DNA of 64,000 nucleotides, taken from Caulobacter sp. UNC279MFTsu5.1. Lineage in GTDB: Bacteria; Pseudomonadota; Alphaproteobacteria; Caulobacterales; Caulobacteraceae. Positions 20,037 through 27,641 of the stretch are shown one piece after another; position 1 is the first letter of the stretch; every line of letters begins with the position of its first letter. Position numbers and translations under genes: made by a program. The stretch spans positions 24,043-88,042 of the forward strand of contig NZ_FORN01000020.1 in NCBI RefSeq assembly GCF_900114015.1. Reading direction: 5' to 3'. Under the pieces are notes generated by a model that saw only the letters and a program-made list of their open reading frames with translations, was not told where the DNA came from and searched no databases.

Positions 20037-20815
20037 CGCCCCGTCTCCTCGGGCTCGATCCGCCACCGCCCCGCCCCCTCGTGCGTCACCGCCCGATGAG
20101 CGTCGGCGAACGGCGAGGCCTCGCCGCGGGCCTCGATACGGCTGACCCCATGGTCCCAGCGCCAAGCCTCAATGCGCGCGTCGGGGGCGCGGGCGGCCAT
20201 GGCCCAGGCCAGATCCGCCAACGGCGCGGCGATCCGGTCACCCGGCGAGGCTGCCGCCAACGCCGCCGACTGCCGCCGGATCGACTGAGCCGCCTCCGCC
20301 CGCTGAAGCTTCACCGCCACGTCATGCTCCATCGTCGCCAGTTGTTCCTCGCCCTGGGCGCGGGCCATCAGAGCTCCGGCGATCGATACGAACAGCAAGG
20401 CCGCGACAGCCGCGGCCGCCCCCCCCACGAGCACCGAGCGCCGCGCCCGGCGCGCCAGGGCCTCGGGTGGTTCGAACACCACCTGAACCTGCTGGCCCTC
20501 GACCTCGACCCGCGCCTCGAACCGTTCCCCGACCTCAGAAGCGCGTACGTAGCAGGCGGCGAACCGCGCAGCCTGGGCCGGGCGCCACGGCGTCAGGCGC
20601 CTGAGTCGAAGATGCACTTGGTCGATCGGCAGGGGCGCTTCATGACGCGCCGCCAGTTGGGCGCCGCGCACCTGCTCCCAGGGCCAGCCGGCCGGCGCCT
20701 GGACCGCTCGCGCGAAGACGCGCGGCGTGGCCGCCTCAGCCGGCTCGGCGCCGAGCGGCGCAAGCGCGGCCTCAAGATCGCTCTCCACCAGTCGAAGATC
20801 CAAGGGCGTTCTCAT
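20033..20815 (-). CDS. gspL: GspL-like inner-membrane protein (short cytoplasmic domain)
   Basis: Bitopic protein of 260 residues: a cytoplasmic part of about 145 residues, one membrane helix (SVLVGGAAAAVAALLFVSIA), a coiled segment (EEQLATMEHDVAVKLQRAEA) and a periplasmic domain (DARIEAWRWDHGVSRIEARG) of the GspL/PilN type. Typical GspL is about 400 residues with a full actin-like domain, so the ATPase-binding half is much reduced here. It overlaps gspJ and gspM as ATGA. I infer it recruits GspE, but the binding surface cannot be read directly. Confidence 0.68.
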   Translation of the reverse strand: MRTPLDLRLVESDLEAALAPLGAEPAEAATPRVFARAVQAPAGWPWEQVRGAQLAARHEAPLPIDQVHLRLRRLTPWRPAQAARFAACYVRASEVGERFEARVEVEGQQVQVVFEPPEALARRARRSVLVGGAAAAVAALLFVSIAGALMARAQGEEQLATMEHDVAVKLQRAEAAQSIRRQSAALAAASPGDRIAAPLADLAWAMAARAPDARIEAWRWDHGVSRIEARGEASPFADAHRAVTHEGAGRWRIEPEETGR

Positions 20816-21372
20816 GGCGCCGCCACGCGGCAGGCGCCGATGATGGCGTCGAACTGGCAGTCGCGCGGCTCACGGGTCCAAGCGCGCGCCACCGCCAGTG
20901 GAACGGCGGCTCCCGGCGCAGCCAGTCGCACGGCATGCAAGGTTTCCTTCAATCCCTCTTCCCCGGAAACAGCGGGCTGGGGCCAGCCCGCGACAACGCC
21001 TTGATCGGCGACATAGCCGAACCGCACGTCACGCTGGCGCAACCTGAACCGGCGGGCGGGACCCAAGCGTCCTTTGAGAATCAGGGCAGTCCGCGCCTTG
21101 TCGGCCTCCAACAGGGCCGAACAGGACGCCAGGCCACAGGCGGCCGAAAGACTTCGGCTGTCGCCGGTCAAGGTTTCGGCGTCGACGTCGGCCAGCCAGA
21201 GCGTCAGGGCGCGATCGGCGGCGCGACCATTGAGCAACTGCATATGCGTCCGGTTCGCGGTCAGTTGCTGGCGGGCGATCAGGCTGACGACCAGGCCAAG
21301 CCCGCCAATCGCCATGCCCAGGATAGCCAGGGCGGCCAGCATCTCCGCCAAGGTGTAGCCGTCGTCGTTCAT
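20812..21372 (-). CDS. gspJ: Minor pseudopilin GspJ
   Basis: Minor pseudopilin of 186 residues with a very short leader, MNDDG|YTLAEMLAALAILGMA, giving Glu5 in the mature protein. The remainder has the size and pattern of GspJ (RTHMQLLNGRAADRALTLWL; FRLRQRDVRFGYV). Four cysteines in the C-terminal two thirds may form disulfides. It overlaps gspI and gspL as ATGA. It would form the tip complex with GspI and GspK. Confidence 0.82.
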   Translation of the reverse strand: MNDDGYTLAEMLAALAILGMAIGGLGLVVSLIARQQLTANRTHMQLLNGRAADRALTLWLADVDAETLTGDSRSLSAACGLASCSALLEADKARTALILKGRLGPARRFRLRQRDVRFGYVADQGVVAGWPQPAVSGEEGLKETLHAVRLAAPGAAVPLAVARAWTREPRDCQFDAIIGACRVAAP

Positions 21373-21749
21373 CCGGCCGCTCCCGGCTGACAGATGTCGA
21401 CGGTCGCGATGCTGTACGTCCGACCGTTGGCTGCCCTGGCCCGGGCGCTGCGAAAACAAGGTTCGGCGCGTCGGACCGAATTGGTTTCGAAAACCCGGGC
21501 TTCGACGCTCCAGTCCAGGCCCTGGTCCCGCCCATGCCAGACACCTGCCTGTCCGGCCGTACGTTCCAGGCCGTCGCGCAGCAACAACTCAGCGTCGCGG
21601 GTCTCACCGGCCGTCTGGCCGGCGCGCGCGCCAATCTGCGCCGCAGCCAACGACAGCGCCAAGCTGGACGACAGAATGGTGACAGCCACCAGCGCGTCCA
21701 CGGCCGCAAAGCCGCCCTGGCCCGCCGCTGGACCTGGTCGCTGACGCAT
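21369..21749 (-). CDS. gspI: Minor pseudopilin GspI-like
   Basis: First gene of the secretion operon, 126 residues. The leader MRQRPGPAAGQGG|FAAVDALVAVTILSS carries Phe1 and an Asp rather than Glu at position 5. The globular part contains the GspI-like stretch DQGLDWSVEARVFE. The ATG at 21749 is preferred over 21815 because it gives a normal short basic leader. Size and gene order favour GspI over GspH. The Asp5 change is conservative but unusual, since Glu5 helps register pseudopilin subunits. Confidence 0.75.
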   Translation of the reverse strand: MRQRPGPAAGQGGFAAVDALVAVTILSSSLALSLAAAQIGARAGQTAGETRDAELLLRDGLERTAGQAGVWHGRDQGLDWSVEARVFETNSVRRAEPCFRSARARAANGRTYSIATVDICQPGAAG

Positions 21750-21936
21750 AATCTTGTTACCCCACGCCCCGACGCGCGCACCCAGAAGCGACAGCTTCCA
21801 TCGTCTTGTTAACACGCGATACGTGCGGCTGAACAGACAGAGTCGCGCGAGTCGTCACACGAAGTGGACCCAAGGCTCTGGGGTCGCTACCCTTTGGCGC
21901 GGTCGGTCAACGGCTGTGCAGAAACTCCGCTTCACT
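21750..21936. promoter_or_regulatory. Divergent promoter region: secretion operon / TonB-like gene
   Basis: This 187-bp region separates the first gene of the secretion operon from the TonB-like gene on the other strand. It must hold the promoter of the eleven-gene operon, unless transcription begins inside the alternative gspI start at 21815. I could not identify convincing -35/-10 pairs or a clear operator by eye. Confidence 0.4.
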
Positions 21937-22680
21937 ATGCCGCGACTGATTCCCGACGCTCTGCCCAACGCCCCTGACGAGGTCCGCATCAGCACGATCG
22001 CGGCGCTGGTCGCCCTGGGCGGTCACGCCGTGGTCCTCCTGGTCGCCCTGCTGCTTGCCGGTCGCGTCCAGGAGGTGACAGCGCCCACGGTGGTCGGGGT
22101 CACCCTTGTGAGCAGCCAACCAGGCAGCGCGGCGCCGTCGCCCTCGGCCGGGCAGAGCCCCGCCTCCATCGCGCCTCGCCCCGCATCTCCATCTCCAGAC
22201 ACTGTTTCGGGCGAGCGCCTTGATCGCCTGATCGCGCCCGACGCCCCGCCGCCGCCGACCTCTGCCGGGGCGACCTCCGCCGATCGTCGATCCGCCGCGC
22301 CGCCCCCCTCGACCGGGGCGGGCGTGGGGTCAAGCCAGGCCGACCAGGGACTGGGCCAGGGCGAAGGCGCCGAAGGCGTTGACCTCTACGCGGCCGCGTC
22401 GCTGCCCAACGTGGGCCAGCGTCCCGCCTCGCCGCCCGCCGGCGACCTTTGGAACAGGGTGGCGCCCTGCTGGCGCGCGGCCGCGCCGCGCAAGGCCATC
22501 CTGATGGTCGAGATCGGCCGCGACGGCGGCCTGGCCGCGCCGCCCCAGGCGGTTCGCAAGGTCTCCGCTCCAGCCGATCCCCAGACCTTGCTGGCCGAAC
22601 GCGCCGCCGTACGCGCGCTTCAGGCCTGCGCGCCCTATGCCGGGCTCACCGCGCGAAGGTGGAGGGTGGTGTTTCCGTAG
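21937..22680 (+). CDS. TonB/TolA-like envelope protein
   Basis: Protein of 247 residues with TonB-like layout. A short cytoplasmic start precedes one membrane helix (IAALVALGGHAVVLLVALLL), then a long Pro/Ser/Ala-rich spacer (about 60-165). The C-terminal domain of about 80 residues (DLWNRVAPCWRAAAPRKAIL, MVEIGRDGGLA, AERAAVRALQACAPYAG) resembles the TolA/TonB C-terminal fold. The two cysteines in this domain match the disulfide of TolA-III. It is divergent from the secretion operon with 187 bp between starts. No exbB/exbD gene is nearby. The role beside the secretion system is inference. Confidence 0.65.
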   Translation: MPRLIPDALPNAPDEVRISTIAALVALGGHAVVLLVALLLAGRVQEVTAPTVVGVTLVSSQPGSAAPSPSAGQSPASIAPRPASPSPDTVSGERLDRLIAPDAPPPPTSAGATSADRRSAAPPPSTGAGVGSSQADQGLGQGEGAEGVDLYAAASLPNVGQRPASPPAGDLWNRVAPCWRAAAPRKAILMVEIGRDGGLAAPPQAVRKVSAPADPQTLLAERAAVRALQACAPYAGLTARRWRVVFP

Positions 22681-22731
22681 GGGAGCGTCCTGACGGCGCC
22701 GCTACCCGCGCCATGGCGGCCGTCGCCTTCA

Positions 22732-22752
22732 GCCCGTCATGGGGAGACGGGC
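22732..22752. terminator. Hairpin between convergent TonB-like and YD-repeat genes
   Basis: A perfect 7-bp GC-rich stem (GCCCGTC / GACGGGC) with a 7-nt loop lies between the two convergent genes. There is no T-run on either strand, so it is at best a weak or Rho-assisted terminator. Confidence 0.4.
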
Positions 22753-22783
22753 GGCGCCAAGGCCGACCGAGGCGAACGCCGAC

Positions 22784-23044
22784 CTAGGGGAGAGGCAGGA
22801 CCAGCCCGCCCAGCAGGGGCAGCACGACAACCTTGCCGGAGGATCCGCCGGTCGAGGTCACCTGTGTGCGGTTGTTCGCCGCGTCATAGGTGTACTCGGT
22901 CACGCGACCGTTGGTGGACACCACCTTGGTCAAGCGTCCCAGCGCATCATAGGTATAGGTCTGAGTTTCGGCCGCCGTCGCCCAGGACGGCGCGGCCGCG
23001 AAACACAGCACCGCCAAACCGATGAAAAGCCCCGCCCGCATCAT
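22784..23044 (-). CDS. Secreted YD-repeat (RHS-like) mini-protein
   Basis: Exported protein of 86 residues. After a signal peptide (AGLFIGLAVLCFAAAPSWA) come two YD/RHS repeats, TYTYDALGRLTKVVSTNGR and TEYTYDAANNRTQVTSTGG, and then a short hydrophobic tail (VVVLPLLGGLVLPLP). RHS and YD proteins are normally very large, with dozens of repeats forming a shell around a toxin or adhesin; a stand-alone protein with two repeats is atypical. No neighbouring large RHS gene, T6SS gene or toxin/immunity pair is seen. It may be a remnant or a small independent family; function unknown. Confidence 0.75.
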   Translation of the reverse strand: MMRAGLFIGLAVLCFAAAPSWATAAETQTYTYDALGRLTKVVSTNGRVTEYTYDAANNRTQVTSTGGSSGKVVVLPLLGGLVLPLP

Positions 23045-23387
23045 CTGTTTCCCGCTCTCGTTGTGAATCGCATTTAAGCGCGACTGTATGCCGACGCTAG
23101 TGGTTTGTATCTCCAGCGGCGATATTTACGATGGGCGGCCGTCGCGCGCGGTCCCACACACACGCGCCCAATGGGCGCCTCGGGGACATGCCCTCACGGC
23201 AAGGCCTCGCCAGATCGTCCCCGAAGGCCCGTGTGAATGCGTGTCTCCAAAACATCGCCCTGCACAGGACCCTGAAAACAGGCTCAGCGGATCGGTTCGG
23301 GGACACGCCCCCTCCCTCTCGCCTCCAAGAAAGAGAACCTGTCTTCTGGCCCAAACCTTGCTCCTGCAGGGGAAAGGAGCCCGCCGC
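23045..23387. other. Intergenic region with long imperfect hairpin
   Basis: This 343-bp gene-free stretch lies between divergent genes. An inverted repeat is visible: GCCTCGGGGAC (23177-23187) pairs with GTCCCCGAAGGC (23217-23228) with one bulge. A related CGGGGACACGCCCC follows at about 23307. A good ribosome-binding sequence (GGAAAGGAG, about 23371) precedes the acyltransferase ATG. Frames stay open here only because of base composition. No RNA gene was recognised. Confidence 0.5.
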
Positions 23388-24503
23388 ATGTCCCAGACCG
23401 CCACGATGTCCCAAAACAGCCCAGGCCTGTCTCGAGGCGGCGCGCTGGACCTGTTGCGGTTCGTCGCGGCGCTGTTCATCGTGCTCTACCACGTGGCCGA
23501 GCGGGCTCCCGTGTCGCTTTTCGCGATCCACCCGGCCCTCGGCCGCGGCTATCTGGCCACCGACTTCTTCCTGATGCTGTCGGGCTATGTCCTGGCCCGG
23601 ACCTATGGACCGCGCGTGCTCGGCCAGGACGTTGGCGCGGGCGAGTTCCTCAAGCGCCGCATCCTGCGCATCTGGCCGGCCCACCTGGTGATGCTCGCGC
23701 TGTTCGTGGCCTTCGTCCTGGGCACCGGCGCCGTCGGCCTGGCCCCGCAGAACCCCCAGTGGTTCCAGTGGAGCCAGCTGCTGCCGCAGGTCTTCCTGAT
23801 GCAGGCCTGGTTCGTGCCCGGCCCCTCGGGCTGGAACATGCCGACCTGGACCCTCTCGGCCCTGATCGTCTGCTATGCCGGCTTCCCGGCAGCCTGGCGC
23901 GCCACCGCCAGGATTCGCTCGCCCTGGACCACCCTCCTGATCGGCGTGGCGATCTTCCTGGTCGTGGACTACGCAGCCAAGGCCGTGACGGGCATCCCGG
24001 CCCACCAGCTGCCGCTGCGGTTCGGCCTGGTGCGGGGGATCCCGCTGTTCGTCCTGGGCATGTTGGTCGCCCGCCTTCCGACCAACCTTCCCACGCGCTG
24101 GGCTGACGGCCTGGCCGTCCTGGCCGGCGCCACGGTGGTTACCCTGCAGGTCGTCGGCCGCTTCGACCACGCCAGCCTGGCCCTGTTGGGCCTGCTGATC
24201 TACGCTGCGGGGGCTTCGGGGGCCAAGGGCTGGGGCTGGGCCGACCAGGCCGGACGCCTGTCGTTCTCGCTGTTCCTGACCAACCAGCTGGTCGCCGTGG
24301 TCTGGTTCGGCCTGCTGCGCGCCGCGGCTGGCAAGCTGGGCCTCGAGGGCCCGCTGCTGTGGACGGCCTGGGCCATGGCCCTGCCCGCCTGCGTGGTCGC
24401 CGCCTGGCTGTTCGAGCGCTTGGTCGACACCCCGCTCCAGGTCTGGATCAAGGGCTGGTCGCGCAAGGACGCGGCGCCCAAGGCCGAGCCGGCGCTGGCT
24501 TAA
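23388..24503 (+). CDS. Acyltransferase family 3 membrane protein
   Basis: Integral-membrane O-acyltransferase of 371 residues (OafA/ExoZ type) that would transfer acetyl or another acyl group to a surface sugar. The family start LDLLRFVAALFIVLYHVAE holds the conserved Arg and catalytic His; LMLSGYVLARTY matches the FFxxSG motif region, and FLKRRILRIWPAHLVML carries the RxxRI-P motif. About ten hydrophobic segments follow. The ATG at 23388 has a strong ribosome-binding sequence; an in-frame ATG 18 bases later is possible. Its sugar target is unknown. Confidence 0.92.
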   Translation: MSQTATMSQNSPGLSRGGALDLLRFVAALFIVLYHVAERAPVSLFAIHPALGRGYLATDFFLMLSGYVLARTYGPRVLGQDVGAGEFLKRRILRIWPAHLVMLALFVAFVLGTGAVGLAPQNPQWFQWSQLLPQVFLMQAWFVPGPSGWNMPTWTLSALIVCYAGFPAAWRATARIRSPWTTLLIGVAIFLVVDYAAKAVTGIPAHQLPLRFGLVRGIPLFVLGMLVARLPTNLPTRWADGLAVLAGATVVTLQVVGRFDHASLALLGLLIYAAGASGAKGWGWADQAGRLSFSLFLTNQLVAVVWFGLLRAAAGKLGLEGPLLWTAWAMALPACVVAAWLFERLVDTPLQVWIKGWSRKDAAPKAEPALA

Positions 24504-24510
24504 TTTCTCC

Positions 24511-24617
24511 TGTCGTCCCGGACGAGCGCGCAACGCGAAGATGCGGGACCGGGGCCTGAGCGCGGCGCTTCCGGCGGTCCCGGATCGGCGGCCCTTCAGG
24601 CCTTGTCCGGGATGACA
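24511..24617. repeat. Nested palindromic intergenic repeat, copy 1
   Basis: An element of about 107 bp with outer inverted ends (GTCGTCCCGG and CCGGGATGAC) and inner inverted blocks around GCGGGACCG and GGTCCCGGAT. Its reverse complement aligns closely along its whole length with the element at 46253-46358, so this is the same repeat in the opposite orientation. It sits between the convergent acyltransferase and recN genes. Confidence 0.75.
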
Positions 24618-24635
24618 GCGTAAAGAAAGCGTAGG

Positions 24636-26333
24636 CTAGCCGATCAGCGCCTTGGCCGCCGCGCGCGCCGCCTCGGTGACTTCCGCCCCCGACAACATGC
24701 GCGCGATCTCCTCCTGCCGCTCGGCGGCCGACAGCGGCTCGACGCGGGTGCGGGTCGACTTGTCGTCGCCCGACTTGGCGATCCGCCAGTGGGCGTCGGC
24801 CCGGGCGGCGACCTGGGCCGAGTGGGTGACGACCAGCACCTGGGCGTTGGCCGCCAGGCGCTTGAGGCGCAGGCCCACCGCGTCGGCCACGGCTCCGCCG
24901 ACGCCCTGGTCGACCTCGTCGAAGATCATCAGCGGCTGGGGTCCCTCGCCGCGTCCCGCCAGGGCGGCCTTCAGGGCCAGAGCGAAGCGAGCCAGCTCGC
25001 CGCCCGAGGCGATGGCCTCCATCGGCCCGAACGGGGCGCCGGGATTGGTCGATATCTCGAAGGCCACGCGATCGATCCCGGTTGGGCCGGCCCGCTCCTC
25101 GTCCAGCGGCTCGACGGCGACACGGAACCGGGCCTTCTCCAGCTTCAGCGGGGCCAGTTCGCCCTCGACGGCGGCGGCCAGACGGTCGCCGGCCGCGCGG
25201 CGCTCGGCCGACAGGGCCTGGGCGGCGTAGAGATAGGCGTCGCGGGCGTCGGCGGCCTCGCGCTCGGCGGCGGTCAGCGCCTCGGCCGAGGATTCGATGG
25301 CCTGCAGCTGGGCGGCGAACTCGGCGCGCTTGTCGGGCAGCAACTCGACGGCGACATTCAGCTTGCGGGCCATGCCGCGCAGGGCGAACAGGCGTTCCTC
25401 GGCCTTCTCCAGGCGGTCGGGCTCAAACTCAAAGCCCTCGGCGGCGGCGTCGATGGCGGCGGCGGCCTCCTGGGCCTCGACCAGGGCGCGGTCGACCGCC
25501 TCGCAGGCGGCGGCCAGCTTGGTGACGGCCGGACCGTCGGCAGGGGCGCCGGCCTGGATCGCGCGGTCACGCGCCCGTTCCAGGGCGCGAAAGGCGCTGG
25601 CCAGCTTGCCCGACAGGGCGTCGCCGCCCAGGGCGTCGCTGGCGGCGGCGATGTCGGCCAGGGCCTTCTCGGCCGAGCCCAGCAGGGCCCGTTCCTCGGC
25701 CAGGGCCGTCTCCTCGCCCTCGCGCGGATCCAGGCGGTCCAGCTCCGACAGGCGCAGGGTCAGTTCCTCGGTCTCGGCGGCGGCGCGGTCGGCCAGGTCT
25801 CGCAAGGCCGCGGCCTTCTCGCGGGCGGCGCGCCAGGCGCTCCAGGCCGAGGCCACGGCCCCGACGCCGACCGCCCCGAAGGCGTCCAGCAGGGTGCGGT
25901 GCGTGCGCGGATCCAGCAGGCCGACCGTCTCGTGCTGGCCGTGGACCTCCAGCAGCAGGGCGCCCAGGTCCTTGAGCACCCCGACGCTGGTGGCCTGGTC
26001 GTTGACGAAGGCGCGCGAACGGCCGTCGGGCGACAGCTGGCGGCGCAGGACCAGGTCCTCGTCGCGGGCGTAGTCCAGGCCCTTGTCGTCGAGATAGGCG
26101 AAGGCGGCGTGGTCGGCCGGCGGGGCGAAGATGGCGGTGGCGCTGGCGTGGCCTGCAGCCCCCCGACGAACGAGTCCGGCGTCGGCCCGCGCGCCGGTCG
26201 CCAAGCCCAGGGCGTCGAGGATGATCGACTTGCCCGCCCCGGTCTCGCCGGTGAGCGCGGTCAGGCCCGGACCGATGGCCAGGTCCAGGCTTTCGATGAG
26301 CACGACGTCGCGGATGGAAAGGCCGATCAGCAT
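24636..26333 (-). CDS. recN: DNA repair protein RecN
   Basis: SMC-like ATPase for double-strand break repair, 565 residues. Walker A is GETGAGKS (29-36), the long central region is a coiled coil broken by a zinc-free hinge, and the C-terminus has the signature IASGGELARFALALK and Walker B PLMIFDEVDQGVGG, followed by VLVVTHSAQVAARAD. Length and motif order match the family. The gene ends convergently with the repeat downstream of the acyltransferase gene and is followed upstream by bamD in the same direction, with a terminator between. Confidence 0.97.
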   Translation of the reverse strand: MLIGLSIRDVVLIESLDLAIGPGLTALTGETGAGKSIILDALGLATGARADAGLVRRGAAGHASATAIFAPPADHAAFAYLDDKGLDYARDEDLVLRRQLSPDGRSRAFVNDQATSVGVLKDLGALLLEVHGQHETVGLLDPRTHRTLLDAFGAVGVGAVASAWSAWRAAREKAAALRDLADRAAAETEELTLRLSELDRLDPREGEETALAEERALLGSAEKALADIAAASDALGGDALSGKLASAFRALERARDRAIQAGAPADGPAVTKLAAACEAVDRALVEAQEAAAAIDAAAEGFEFEPDRLEKAEERLFALRGMARKLNVAVELLPDKRAEFAAQLQAIESSAEALTAAEREAADARDAYLYAAQALSAERRAAGDRLAAAVEGELAPLKLEKARFRVAVEPLDEERAGPTGIDRVAFEISTNPGAPFGPMEAIASGGELARFALALKAALAGRGEGPQPLMIFDEVDQGVGGAVADAVGLRLKRLAANAQVLVVTHSAQVAARADAHWRIAKSGDDKSTRTRVEPLSAAERQEEIARMLSGAEVTEAARAAAKALIG

Positions 26334-26421
26334 GGCGCGCAGGATCGCCGGGAATCACGGTTTTTCAAAGGGGCCTTGTTCTCGTGGCGTTCTCGTCGCC
26401 CTCGAGGCTCGCCCGGGAACG

Positions 26422-26452
26422 AAAAACGGGCCGATCCTGGAGGACCGGCCCG
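26422..26452 (-). terminator. Rho-independent terminator of bamD
   Basis: On the minus strand a GC-rich stem (CGGGCC / GGCCCG plus inner pairs) is followed by a run of T (A at 26422-26426). It lies eight bases after the bamD stop, so bamD and recN are probably separate transcription units or only partly read through. Confidence 0.8.
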
Positions 26453-26460
26453 CTTGAAAT

Positions 26461-27450
26461 CTACATCCCCAGGACGCCCATGATCCCGCCCTTCTTGGGC
26501 TTGGCGGGCGCGGCGGGCTTGGTCTCGCCGGCCGTCGTGGGCGCTCCATCGGCGGGCGTGGCCGCGGCGGGCGGAGCCAGGGTCTTGTCCTTGTCGTGGG
26601 TCAGGCGGTCGAGGAAGTTCTTCTTGTTGCCCGCCTTCAGCGGCTCGACCGCCGGCTTCAGGTTGTTGGCGGTCAGCAGCTTGTAGGCCTCGGCGTACCA
26701 GGGGTCGCCTGGGAAGTTGTAGCCCAGCACCGCGCCGTTGCGCTTGGCCTCGTCCAGCAGGCCCAAAGTCAGGTAGCTCTCGACCAGGCGGTAGAGGGCT
26801 TCGGGCGTGTGCGAAGTGGTCTGGTGGCGGTCGACCACGGTGCGGAACCGGCCGATGGCGGCCAGGGTCTGACCGTTCTTCAGATAGTAGCGGCCGATGG
26901 TCATTTCCTTGCCGGCCAGCTGGTCGCTGACCATGTCGATCTTCAGGCGGGCGTCCTGGGCGTATTCCGAGTTAGGATAGCGCTGGACGACGTCGCGCAG
27001 GGCCGCCATGGCCTGCTCGGTGGCGGCCTGGTCGCGGTTGACGTCGACGATCTGCTCGAAATAGCAGACGGCCTTCAGATAGTAGGCGTAGGAGGCCGAC
27101 GGGTTGCCCGGATACAGGCCGATGAAGCGGTCGGCGTCCGAGATCGCCTCGTTGTACTGGTTGCCCATGTAGTGGGCGTAGCCGGTCATCAGGATCGAGC
27201 GGCGCGACCATTCCGAATAGGGGTGCTGGCGCTCGACCTCGCGGAAATAGTCGACGGCCTCGTTCCAGCTGCCGCGGTCCAGGCGGTTGGCGCCGGTCGA
27301 ATAGAGCAGCTCCACCGGGCGCTCTTCGTAGGCCAGGGTCGGCTTCTTGCGCTTGCCGGCGCAGGCGGAGACCGACAGGGCGACCAGCACGGCGGTCGCG
27401 ACCATGGCCACCTTGCGTCCCGAGAAATTACGAAGCACGGACTTTATCAC
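26461..27450 (-). CDS. bamD: Outer membrane assembly lipoprotein BamD
   Basis: Essential lipoprotein of the BAM complex that inserts beta-barrel proteins, 329 residues. The lipobox LSVSAC gives lipidated Cys30. Tetratricopeptide-type helices follow: LYSTGANRLDRGSWNEAVDY, EVERQHPYSEWSRRS, SDADRFIGLYPGNPSASYAY and VVQRYPNSEYAQDARLKI. The family is about 250 residues; the extra C-terminal 60 are Pro/Ala/Lys-rich, a feature seen in alphaproteobacteria. The gene order lpxC - bamD - recN places it beside the lipid A enzyme. Confidence 0.95.
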   Translation of the reverse strand: MIKSVLRNFSGRKVAMVATAVLVALSVSACAGKRKKPTLAYEERPVELLYSTGANRLDRGSWNEAVDYFREVERQHPYSEWSRRSILMTGYAHYMGNQYNEAISDADRFIGLYPGNPSASYAYYLKAVCYFEQIVDVNRDQAATEQAMAALRDVVQRYPNSEYAQDARLKIDMVSDQLAGKEMTIGRYYLKNGQTLAAIGRFRTVVDRHQTTSHTPEALYRLVESYLTLGLLDEAKRNGAVLGYNFPGDPWYAEAYKLLTANNLKPAVEPLKAGNKKNFLDRLTHDKDKTLAPPAAATPADGAPTTAGETKPAAPAKPKKGGIMGVLGM

Positions 27451-27641
27451 CCTCGAAGCAAACGTGCGCCCCTGCGCCGCCGTGCAAGGCTTCTACACCA
27501 CGCCGATGCGGGCGCAAATGGAAGCCGAGCCGTGACGAGGATACGCCCCAAGACGCATCCCCCGGGGAATCCGCCCAAACGCTACAGACATCGGCTTTTT
27601 GACCAAATCAGGTCGAAGGTCGACGCCTTCGTATCAGATCG
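27451..27641. promoter_or_regulatory. bamD upstream region
   Basis: 191 bp between the lpxC stop and the bamD start on the minus strand. It should contain the bamD promoter. No hairpin with a T-run and no clear promoter was recognised. Confidence 0.35.

Noticed and set aside
21750..21815. Longer GspI start at 21815
   Set aside because: It would give a 35-residue leader with aromatic and hydrophobic residues, unlike pseudopilin leaders; the internal ATG gives a normal one.
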